NCBI RefSeq assembly: GCF_000980835.1
Contig: NZ_CP011312.1
Coordinates: forward strand, 1,426,001 to 1,490,000
Origin: Corynebacterium kutscheri
GTDB taxonomy: Bacteria > Actinomycetota > Actinomycetes > Mycobacteriales > Mycobacteriaceae
DNA length: 64,000 bases
Direction: 5' to 3'
Shown here: in pieces, positions 30,080 through 37,328 of the stretch
How the letters are laid out: each line of letters starts with the position of its first letter
How positions within the stretch are numbered: the first letter of the stretch is position 1
Translations under genes and position numbers: made by a program
Notes under the pieces: generated by a model
Seen by the model: the letters and a program-made list of their open reading frames with translations, nothing else
Database searches by the model: none
Told to the model about the DNA's origin: nothing

Positions 30080-30703
30080 ATGACATATCCAGTTCTTCGC
30101 TCAGTCGATAAAGAATTCACGCTACGTCTGCATAAAACTCTGCCACCTAGATACCGAGATGAATCTGGCTCTGGTTATTGCACGATTGGTCTTTCGGAAC
30201 AACTCGATGCTGCTATTGTTTGCGATAGCACTCCGCTGAGCAATAGCGATGTTGCTCGATTAGGTTATTTACCTCGCACTCTGTGGGATCAGGCGGCGCA
30301 AACGATGCTTCGTCGGGCCTATATTCCAGGTGGTATCGCAGTTGATATTCGTGATTCTTTCTATCTCACCCGCTTAGCTACCCCTGGTTTACAGGTTGCG
30401 GTTCCAGGCGCACCTATTTCTGCTTGGCTGGCACATCCCCAAACATTTCATCTGTTATACCAGCATCTACATTCTTTGCTTGGTTCGGCCCCAAAATTCT
30501 TTTTACCACGTGAAAATATTCTTATTGCCCTACGCGTAGAAGATAACGCCACCTCACTTATTCACTGGGGACATAATGAATACCGCAATTTATTATGTCC
30601 AGAACTCGTGTATTACTCCTGTGGTTTTCCAGTGCATAACGCACCATTCGGTTATGGTGAAGAGCTTAACCCTATAGCTCTTAATAATCGGAAAATCGCT
30701 TAG
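30080..30703 (+). CDS. Hypothetical protein upstream of relS
   Basis: A protein of 207 residues with no recognised family. It has no signal peptide or membrane segment. The start is taken at ATG 30080 with AGAAAG upstream; an in-frame GTG at 30044 adds 12 doubtful residues. Visible features are a central GGIAVDIRDSFYLTRLATPG segment and an HLLYQHLHSLLG helix. It is followed 28 nt later by relS, so they may be co-transcribed. I know of similar uncharacterised proteins only in corynebacteria. Confidence 0.65.
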   Translation: MTYPVLRSVDKEFTLRLHKTLPPRYRDESGSGYCTIGLSEQLDAAIVCDSTPLSNSDVARLGYLPRTLWDQAAQTMLRRAYIPGGIAVDIRDSFYLTRLATPGLQVAVPGAPISAWLAHPQTFHLLYQHLHSLLGSAPKFFLPRENILIALRVEDNATSLIHWGHNEYRNLLCPELVYYSCGFPVHNAPFGYGEELNPIALNNRKIA

Positions 30704-30731
30704 CACGAACTAGTACGGTACAACTATATTC

Positions 30732-31745
30732 ATGCCCGATAAAAATGCTATCGCTTCATTGCATGCGCGCTATACACGCTTTCTCAGCGCTCATCCGCAC
30801 TGCTCCGATGACTTTGTCGATGCCATCGAAGATGTACTCGGTGATGCCGGTTTAACCTACGATCGAGTTACTGCTCGAGTAAAAGAATGGCCGTCGTTAA
30901 AAATAAAAGCCCGAAAACGACGTCCCGCAGGCGAGTTAATCTACCCCGATCCATGGAACGATATCCACGATATTATCGGGGTAAGAATTACTACTTTTCA
31001 TTCCACAGAGATTCCACATATTATCTCCGCGCTCACGGATATGTTTATCCTACGCCGCAGTATGGATAAAACTGCCCAAACACAAATTGCGGGTGCATTT
31101 GGTTATGGTTCGCACCACCTCATTTTGGAAATATCCGATCAACTTTCCTCATTAGCTACCTATCAAGGTCGTATTTTTGAAGTACAAATCCGTACCGTAC
31201 TTCAACATGCCTGGGCAGAGTTTGAACACGATATTCGCTATAAACGTCAACATGATTCACTTGATCCTAGAGTTGATCGTGCTTTTACCCTTGCAGCAGG
31301 ATTAATCGAACTTGCAGATCAGCAATTTGATACCATCGCGGCAATCCAAAATACTTCTTTAACCAAAGATACCGTTGACAATGTCCATTTAAGTGCAGAA
31401 ACTTTACCAGGGATCATTGCTATGATCACCGGACCGAGTATCCCACAGTCACGCACTGAAAATTATCGTTGGCTTGAAGAACTTCTTCTTGCGCATAAGA
31501 TAACCACAGTTGCCGCTTTACGCGAACTTCTAGATGAACACGATGTACAAGCATGTAAACGAGCACTAAATTACCAATTCCAGCCTGGACATATTCGAAT
31601 TATCGACGATTTACTTTTAAGAAAGTTTGGGCAAAAGCATATTGATTTAACTGGAGCAACTGGAAAATATCCCGTTCAGCGTACTCCCCGTTTGCAACAA
31701 CGCCTCGCTCTTATGAAAAATGCCGATATCCTCGATAGCGCATAG
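30732..31745 (+). CDS. relS: Small alarmone (p)ppGpp synthetase with C-terminal extension
   Basis: RelA/SpoT-type synthetase that would transfer pyrophosphate from ATP to GDP/GTP. The RelA_SpoT domain is complete: RVKEWPSLKIKARKR (49-63, ATP site), DPWNDIHDIIGVRITTF (73-89), YGSHHL (125-130) and FEVQIRTVLQHAWAEFEHD (149-167). There is no HD hydrolase, TGS or ACT domain, so it is a small alarmone synthetase, the RelS of corynebacteria. At 337 residues it exceeds the usual 210-260; the extra C-terminal ~120 residues are a helical region. No ribosome site is obvious before the ATG. Confidence 0.88.
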   Translation: MPDKNAIASLHARYTRFLSAHPHCSDDFVDAIEDVLGDAGLTYDRVTARVKEWPSLKIKARKRRPAGELIYPDPWNDIHDIIGVRITTFHSTEIPHIISALTDMFILRRSMDKTAQTQIAGAFGYGSHHLILEISDQLSSLATYQGRIFEVQIRTVLQHAWAEFEHDIRYKRQHDSLDPRVDRAFTLAAGLIELADQQFDTIAAIQNTSLTKDTVDNVHLSAETLPGIIAMITGPSIPQSRTENYRWLEELLLAHKITTVAALRELLDEHDVQACKRALNYQFQPGHIRIIDDLLLRKFGQKHIDLTGATGKYPVQRTPRLQQRLALMKNADILDSA

Positions 31746-31849
31746 CTTGAGAAAAAATTACGTCATTTTCTGTTGTTAAGGTGTACACGCACTACTTAAG
31801 CAGGTAGCCTTGATTGGGTTAACTACTCTACACAGAAGGAATACACGCC

Positions 31850-31975
31850 ATGTCTTCGATTTCTGACTTTCCAGCCCTTGCTGATTTTATCCATGTCTGG
31901 GCGCTAAGCATCGCAGACTTCTTCCGTCCATTTGGTATTAATTTTCCACCAGCTCATTGGGGGCTTCATTCCTAA
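31850..31975 (+). CDS. 41-residue small hydrophobic protein gene
   Basis: An unrecognised small gene. ATG 31850 follows GAAGGA with a 9-nt spacer. The 41 residues (SISDFPALADFIHVWALSI around 3-21, then DFFRPFGINFPPAHWG) form an aromatic, amphipathic helix-like stretch with two Trp and five Phe. No signal peptide or positive N-terminus is seen. It is framed by relS upstream and a perfect 17-bp terminator 9 nt downstream, which suggests a dedicated short transcript. Corynebacteria have small porin-like peptides (PorA/PorH) of comparable size, but there is no motif to claim that. Confidence 0.55.
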   Translation: MSSISDFPALADFIHVWALSIADFFRPFGINFPPAHWGLHS

Positions 31976-31983
31976 AACTATAA

Positions 31984-32028
31984 AAGAAGTTGGTCTTTTC
32001 TATTACTTGCTGAAAAGACCAACTTCTT
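31984..32028. terminator. Perfect 17-bp bidirectional terminator
   Basis: AAGAAGTTGGTCTTTTC (31984-32000) and GAAAAGACCAACTTCTT (32012-32028) pair perfectly around an 11-nt loop. T-rich runs occur on both exits (GATGTTTACTT; TTTATAGTTTT on the other strand). It ends the small gene (plus) and the ilvA–S4 protein operon (minus). Confidence 0.9.
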
Positions 32029-32037
32029 GATGTTTAC

Positions 32038-32424
32038 TTATTTTCTTTTTCCTTGTAATCGATCGAGTTCTCGGCGTTCCTTTTTTGTTGGTCGCCCGGT
32101 TCCTCGATCTCTACGTGGCATCGAAGCCAAAATTTCTTTTGGTGGCGGTGGTGGCGAATGATCAATATAGCAGCTACGCGCAATAGCGGCTCCGACTCGT
32201 TTAGAGATAGTAGAAACCACCTCAACATCATATTCCCGGTGATCCACCCATACTCGAACCCGATCTCCAGGAGCTATTCTTTGCGAAGGCTTGACCGCAT
32301 TATTATTAAGTTTAATGTGCCCAGCCTTACACGCAGCAGCAGCCTGGGTACGGGTCTTGGTAAGACGAATTGCCCATACCCAAGCGTCGATACGCACTGG
32401 TTCCGTAAAAAGTGATTCCTGCAT
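32038..32424 (-). CDS. S4-domain RNA-binding protein (Hsp15-like)
   Basis: A 128-residue protein with the S4 RNA-binding fold at about residues 10-70 (RIDAWVWAIRLTKTRTQAAA then GHIKLNNNAVKPSQRIAPGD). A basic tail near 104-128 (RRDRGTGRPTKKERRELDRL) follows. In E. coli the relative Hsp15 rescues stalled 50S–nascent chain complexes; the role here is probably ribosome-related. Its ATG overlaps the stop of the small membrane protein (TAATG), so translation is coupled. Confidence 0.9.
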   Translation of the reverse strand: MQESLFTEPVRIDAWVWAIRLTKTRTQAAAACKAGHIKLNNNAVKPSQRIAPGDRVRVWVDHREYDVEVVSTISKRVGAAIARSCYIDHSPPPPPKEILASMPRRDRGTGRPTKKERRELDRLQGKRK

Positions 32425-32657
32425 TAATACTGGTCGCGATGGTTGATAATCTTTTTAACCTTATTGGAATAGTGAAGCCCACCGGCAACAGCGATAACCA
32501 AACCTAAAATAAACAATCCCCAGCTACTAGCAAGCAACCCTAGAGTAATGCCACCAACTACTCCACCAATAACCGATATTGTGGCATTGCGACTATAAAC
32601 TCGAACATCTTGTTTACGTTTTTCAATAGCGTTGATAGGTGATCTTTGCATACTCAT
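32424..32657 (-). CDS. Small two-helix membrane protein
   Basis: 77 residues with a basic N-terminus and two hydrophobic segments (about 28-45 and 47-64) joined by a short turn (ASSWG), then a basic tail (KVKKIINHRD). By the positive-inside rule both ends would be cytoplasmic. No family recognised. It is placed between the YigZ gene and the S4 gene in one apparent operon. Confidence 0.7.
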   Translation of the reverse strand: MSMQRSPINAIEKRKQDVRVYSRNATISVIGGVVGGITLGLLASSWGLFILGLVIAVAGGLHYSNKVKKIINHRDQY

Positions 32658-32677
32658 AGTTGTAAATCATAGCTACT

Positions 32678-33319
32678 TTATGAAAGCTCCACCCAATCAA
32701 TTCCTGCTGCAACCAGTCTAGGCTCTGCTCTAGTCAAGGAGGCAACCAGCGCCGCAAGCTCAGTTTTGCCACCTGGATCAACTGCCAACGTAAAATAAAC
32801 CCGCTCTAAATATTGCGTATCGACGATCGCTACCTTATGCGCACGCAGGTCAGCTTCAATTCTTCCAGCATCTGCGTGAGTAAAAGAAACAATATAAAGC
32901 TCTTTTTTATGCCGTTCTACTGTTTTTACCTGTGCTAAACAGCTACCCACCGATTCTGAATAGGCATGCACCAAACCACCAGCACCAAGTTTAGTACCAC
33001 CAAAATAACGCACTGTCACAGCAACAATGTCCTGGTAACCACTGCCGCGCAGCATATCAAGCATTGGAATCCCTGCAGTACCAGAGGGTTCCCCATCATC
33101 ATTCGAGCGGTGTACAGCTTGCGCTCCATCAACATGGTAAATATAGGCACTGCAATGATGTCTGGCATCCGGATAACTCCGCTTAAGCTCGGAAATAAAG
33201 GCCCGTGCTTGTTCTTCAGTTTCTGCCCGACGGATAAAACATAAAAACTTTGACCGCTTTATCTCCAACTCGGCAAAAAATTCCACATCGGCAATCGGAC
33301 GACAATACCAGTGATCCAT
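32678..33319 (-). CDS. YigZ/IMPACT family protein
   Basis: A 213-residue member of the YigZ (IMPACT/UPF0029) family. Family hallmarks are KRSKFLCFIRRAET near residue 21, the HHCSAYIY block near 53, NDDGEPSGTAGIPML near 73 and VTVRYFGGTKLGAGGLV near 101. The C-terminal ferredoxin-like domain (about 140-210) is present. The biochemical role is unsettled, possibly translation-linked. GGAGG precedes ATG 33319, 22 nt after ilvA. Confidence 0.93.
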   Translation of the reverse strand: MDHWYCRPIADVEFFAELEIKRSKFLCFIRRAETEEQARAFISELKRSYPDARHHCSAYIYHVDGAQAVHRSNDDGEPSGTAGIPMLDMLRGSGYQDIVAVTVRYFGGTKLGAGGLVHAYSESVGSCLAQVKTVERHKKELYIVSFTHADAGRIEADLRAHKVAIVDTQYLERVYFTLAVDPGGKTELAALVASLTRAEPRLVAAGIDWVELS

Positions 33320-33341
33320 GAACCTGCCTCCGAGTTAGCAC

Positions 33342-34637
33342 CTAGTTGCGTACCAAATAGCTATATTCAGCGCTTTCTGGCTCTAATCGACGGCAATCAA
33401 TGCGCGATGATGCCATACGCTCTAACAACCCAGATAAATCCTGTGCTCGTCCTAATTGCAGCCCGACTAATGCTGTTCCTATTTCTCGATTATTACGCTT
33501 GAGATACTCGAATAAGGTGATGTCATCATCTGGGCCTAGAATCTCAGTAAGGAAAGTACGCAGCTGGCCGGGTTCCTGGGGAAAATTCACCAAAAAATAA
33601 TGTTTTAATCCACGGTGAACTAAAGACCGTTCCATAATCTCGGAATAACGTAGTACGTCATTATTACCGCCAGAAATCACACACACAACAACTTCATTAT
33701 CTGCGAAATTCAACTCACGAAGCCCAGCAACGCTTAGTGCTCCGGCCGGCTCAGTAATAATTCCCTCATTTTGATACAGATCTAGCATCTCGGTACACAC
33801 AGATCCCTCAGAAACCACCATGGGATGTATTCTGCCTAGATTAGCTTCAACAATTGCGTAGTTAATATCACCCAAACGCGCTACTGCTGCCCCATCGACA
33901 AAAGGATCCACACTGGCAAGCGTAACTGGTTGCTTAGCCGTTAATGCTTCACGCAAACTAGGAGCACCGGCTGGTTCTACCCCGACAACAGCAGTTGCTG
34001 GGGTCATATCCGCAAGGTAGCTAACGATGCCGGAAATCAATCCGCCGCCGCCGACAGGAACAACAATACGATCAAGTGATTTACCCATGGTAGTTAACTG
34101 CGACAAAACCTCTGCTGCAATGGTGCCTTGTCCAGTGATCGTATTGAGATCATTAAACGGTTCCACCATAGTGGCACCAGTTTCTTGTGCATATGTGCGT
34201 GCTGCGGCAGCAGCCTCATCAAAATTTGCGCCAGTTACTACTAGTTCAACTCGATCGCCACCATGAACTTTAATACGATCACGTTTTTGTTTCGGGGTTG
34301 CCGCAGGAACATATATCCGCCCGTCGATACCCATGGTACGACAAGCAAATGCAACACCTTGAGCATGGTTTCCAGCGCTAGCAGCAACAATACCCGCTGC
34401 TCGATCGGCATCTTTTAGTTGAGCAATAGCATTGACTGCACCGCGAATTTTATAAGAACGTACCCCTTGTAAATCCTCGCGCTTAAGGTAAACCTGTGCG
34501 CCGCTAAGCTCTGATAGCCGGGGACAAAACTGAAGTGGAGTTGGCTCAATATAGGCAGAAATTCGTGCCTGAGCCGCTTGAATATCAGCTGCTCGGACAA
34601 CAAAGGAAGAAGAAACACTGTCTGCCATGGTAGTCAT
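33342..34637 (-). CDS. ilvA: Threonine dehydratase (biosynthetic)
   Basis: PLP enzyme converting threonine to 2-oxobutyrate, the first step towards isoleucine. The PLP lysine motif RSYKIRGAVNAI, ASAGNHAQGVA, PVGGGGLISG and VCVISGGNN are all present. At 431 residues it has a short regulatory tail with a single ACT-like half (LKHYFLVNFPQEPGQLRTF onward), as in C. glutamicum IlvA, rather than the double domain of E. coli. Start ATG 34637 or 34628. It heads a minus-strand run with yigZ, the small membrane protein and the S4 gene. Confidence 0.96.
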   Translation of the reverse strand: MTTMADSVSSSFVVRAADIQAAQARISAYIEPTPLQFCPRLSELSGAQVYLKREDLQGVRSYKIRGAVNAIAQLKDADRAAGIVAASAGNHAQGVAFACRTMGIDGRIYVPAATPKQKRDRIKVHGGDRVELVVTGANFDEAAAAARTYAQETGATMVEPFNDLNTITGQGTIAAEVLSQLTTMGKSLDRIVVPVGGGGLISGIVSYLADMTPATAVVGVEPAGAPSLREALTAKQPVTLASVDPFVDGAAVARLGDINYAIVEANLGRIHPMVVSEGSVCTEMLDLYQNEGIITEPAGALSVAGLRELNFADNEVVVCVISGGNNDVLRYSEIMERSLVHRGLKHYFLVNFPQEPGQLRTFLTEILGPDDDITLFEYLKRNNREIGTALVGLQLGRAQDLSGLLERMASSRIDCRRLEPESAEYSYLVRN

Positions 34638-34870
34638 GACGTTTAAGTTTAATACTTTAAGAGCAGTTGACTACAAGTTATTGTTCTACCGTTAATCACC
34701 AAAAGAAGAATCTATACCCTGAATCATTGGCGGTCTCATGCTAAGAGGGCATACAGCGAAACAATTTATTGCCCCGAAAACTTGGTAAGTTTTAAGGTGT
34801 AAAGCATATGAGAAATAACCTTCTTCTCTATGCTCTCTTTATTTTTATAACTAACTAAAATTAGGTACGC

Positions 34871-35412
34871 ATGATAAGTGGCTTACTTGGAGTCAATGGC
34901 TCTGGAAAAACAACACATCTACTAGAGCTTCATCGAATCAAGCCAGGTAGTTTTTTGCCCGACTATCCTACTATTCCTACCGATTTAACTGCATTCGAAT
35001 TACTGTGACGAGTAGGAAAAATGAAGCGTATTGATAACGCTGAACAACGCGCCAAGCAATTGTGCTCAACCTTGATGATCGATGGTGGTTTTGACCGCCC
35101 CATTTCCACCTATTCAGCAGGAAACTATAAAAAGCCGCAATTGCAACCTTATTATTAGAACGTCCTGAGCGTTTATATCTCGATGAACCCTTAGAAACTG
35201 TTTATGTTATTTCACGGGAAATTCTTATGGATATATTTCAATCTATGAGTAAGTCAGGTACACATATATCAATATCTACCCAAGATATCTTACTCAGTAT
35301 GCGCTTTGATCATATAAAAGTATTTTCTCACCTTAACATTGTTATGGAAGGAACCCCGGAAAAGTGCTCGGTAAAAATCCCATGGAATGATTTCTCGAAT
35401 TATCCAAGGTAA
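34871..35412 (+). pseudogene. Decayed ABC transporter ATP-binding protein
   Basis: Read from 34871, ISGLLGVNGSGKTTHLLELH gives the Walker A loop, but the usual N-terminal 20-25 residues and part of the segment after it are missing. An in-frame TGA lies at 35006. The signature region reads YSAGNYKK, and then a one-base deficit in the A run 35129-35133 shifts the frame. In the next frame ERPERLYLDEPLE supplies Walker B. The product cannot be functional. It overlaps the permease remnant by 26 nt, the arrangement of a former two-component exporter. Confidence 0.85.
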
Positions 35413-36532
35413 CACTACAACCAAACCTATTACCATGGCTTATATAGTGTTACCGGTGTTACTCCGAGCAAGATACGGGCGTCATGCAGACCGTCTAGAG
35501 CGGATTGCAGAATTTGGTTTCTTAATCACAATGCTGGTGATTATTGGCGCTCCAAATATTTCAACCATTTTATGGCCATATACGCTAGCCTCCGGGACAG
35601 CCATGATAGCTATCACCGTACAAACATTAGTCTCGCACTGGCAGGTATGGGCTAGTCCGCCGATTGCAACTCCCCGGTGGATGCTCTACCGAGATTTTAG
35701 TCTTGCCTGTCTCATTAGCGGACCTGGCCTATTGACCACGCTATACGCAATTTTTTCCAAGAATTTTATCGTTCTTCTGCCCACACTAATAATTGTGGTT
35801 TTACTGCCAATCATTTATTCACAATTTAATTTTCATAGAAAATCTCGTATTCGACATAGAACTCCCCGTCTATCAGGAATGGGTGCTCTCATTGAATTAA
35901 AGACACTACGAAACCATGTGCTCTTACACAGTATTGCCTATGGCAATATTATTTCTTAGCGCTAGTTTTCTTTTAAAAACAAGCTTGGCTTATTTCTTGA
36001 GTCCTAGTGCCTGGTTTTTGCTGGGTTATCATTCGGACAAGTTATTTTCTTAATTTATCAAGAACGAGAAGACATACCGAGCTTCTTTCTACGAAAAATA
36101 ACAGGCCTGCCAGAAATTTCCGGATATTTGTATTTCCTGCTTCCATCGCTTATCTGCATAATTGTCAGTATTATCCTAGAAAAATCAATTCTCTTTTTAA
36201 TTCCCTATCTCTTCACCATCGGCGCCTGCTATACATGTGGCAAAAAACTACGCATTGTTCCTGCGGCGCACACGGTTTCAAGGTTTAAAACACCGGGTTC
36301 TACACCGACTATTCTGCTGGATTTTCTAGTTCAAATTGGACTTTTGTTCTTATGGTAGTCAATAACTTTTATCTGTCTTGCAGCCACCAGCTTATTTCTT
36401 AGCTGATAAATAGCTAACTAAGACGGGCACACGCACGATCGTTGTGTATTAGATCAGCTCTTCCTACATGAAAATATCCTGCCACTAGCAATGGAAATGT
36501 CAATGATCTTTCTACAAGAACCGGAATCATAA
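35387..36532 (+). pseudogene. Decayed ABC transporter permease
   Basis: A hydrophobic multi-pass protein broken in several places. The first frame (35387-35959) has four or more membrane segments, then shifts. A second frame continues SASFLLKTSLAYFLSPSAWF, and a third (from about 36040) carries REDIPSFFLRKITGLPEISG and more membrane segments. A TAG interrupts at about 36356, and similar sequence resumes (SITFICLAATSLFLS). The last coding-like stretch ends at a TAA at 36530-36532 before a hairpin. Exporter or ABC-2-type permease is likely, but the substrate is unknown. Confidence 0.75.
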
Positions 36533-36554
36533 TTTCATATACTTAATGTGACTT

Positions 36555-36590
36555 TTATTCTTCAATATTTTTGAAGAATAAAATAATTTC
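36555..36590 (+). terminator. Terminator of the decayed ABC operon
   Basis: TTATTCTTCAA (36555-36565) and TTGAAGAATAA (36571-36581) form an 11-bp AT-rich stem with a 5-nt loop, followed by AATAATTTC. It marks the former operon end. Confidence 0.6.
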
Positions 36591-36970
36591 TCGCGTATTG
36601 GATATATGCCAGGAAACATGAACTACCTTGCAAAAAGGTCATCGACTAACTCATATTTCTTTACGATATGCAGCAGCTAATATAGTTGCTAACAACTTAG
36701 CTTCAGCGCACTTAACACACTGGTGTTTCCCCTCAACACAGTACAGATCGTAACGCGCATCTATCCATTCGTCACTGCATGTAAAATATGTGCTAGATCA
36801 CTAAAATCTGTGGTCTGTGATTTTAAACCTGGTGTGCTGTAATATAACGTCTGCGAAATGGTAAAGCTATTTCCATTCCTCATCAAATAGATGCCAAGCC
36901 ATTAGCTCATACCGCGTTGTATGTCTTTAAAGCTTGTACCCACCACCAATAATTTTAGAAATATCACACC
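36591..36970. other. Non-coding or eroded stretch before the secreted protein gene
   Basis: No intact gene. One frame around 36627-36750 reads LQKGHRLTHISLRYAAANIV and looks coding-like but is short and interrupted, possibly another eroded fragment. The rest is AT-rich with no convincing promoter. Confidence 0.35.
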
Positions 36971-37261
36971 ATGAAACTCTCTACATCTCTTGTAGCAATT
37001 GCCGCTAGTACAGCACTAGCAAGCGGGTTTACAACCGTTTCCCCTGCACTAGCTGTCAATAATTCTGTAGTAAACCAAGTCACAACCACCACTGAAGAAA
37101 AAGGCAGCTCCCTTAGCGAGCTATTAACTAGCGATAATCTACAAATGTTCGGTGCAATTATGGGCGTTGCAGCAGCTATTGTTAGCTTAATTTTGGCTCT
37201 TATTAAATACGTACCAGGTGTTAGAGTCAGCATCGAAAATGCATTAGGCCTCTTTAGCTAA
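36971..37261 (+). CDS. Small secreted hydrophobic protein
   Basis: A 96-residue protein with a clear Sec signal peptide (MKLSTSLVAIAASTALASGF … ALA, cleavage about residue 29). A Ser/Thr/Glu-rich stretch follows, then a strongly hydrophobic segment (about 56-75, GAIMGVAAAIVSLILALIKY) and an amphipathic tail ending NALGLFS. I recognise no family. It could be an envelope or pore-forming peptide. It lies next to a ruined ABC exporter, and a terminator follows within 20 nt. No strong ribosome site precedes ATG 36971. Confidence 0.7.
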   Translation: MKLSTSLVAIAASTALASGFTTVSPALAVNNSVVNQVTTTTEEKGSSLSELLTSDNLQMFGAIMGVAAAIVSLILALIKYVPGVRVSIENALGLFS

Positions 37262-37281
37262 CTTATTTTTAGTCTGACATA

Positions 37282-37316
37282 AGCGGGTCTTTTATCAAGA
37301 AGGTAAAAGACCCGCT
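37282..37316. terminator. Terminator between the secreted protein gene and dnaE1
   Basis: AGCGGGTCTTTTA (37282-37294) and TAAAAGACCCGCT (37304-37316) pair perfectly over 13 bp with a 9-nt loop, followed by TTCATT. It serves the plus-strand secreted protein gene and may also stop dnaE1 transcripts from the right. Confidence 0.8.
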
Positions 37317-37328
37317 TTCATTGATGGG

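Noticed and set aside
36627..36750. A coding-like segment (LQKGHRLTHISLRYA…) as a recombinase or regulator remnant
   Set aside because: Too short, interrupted and without a family motif to name.
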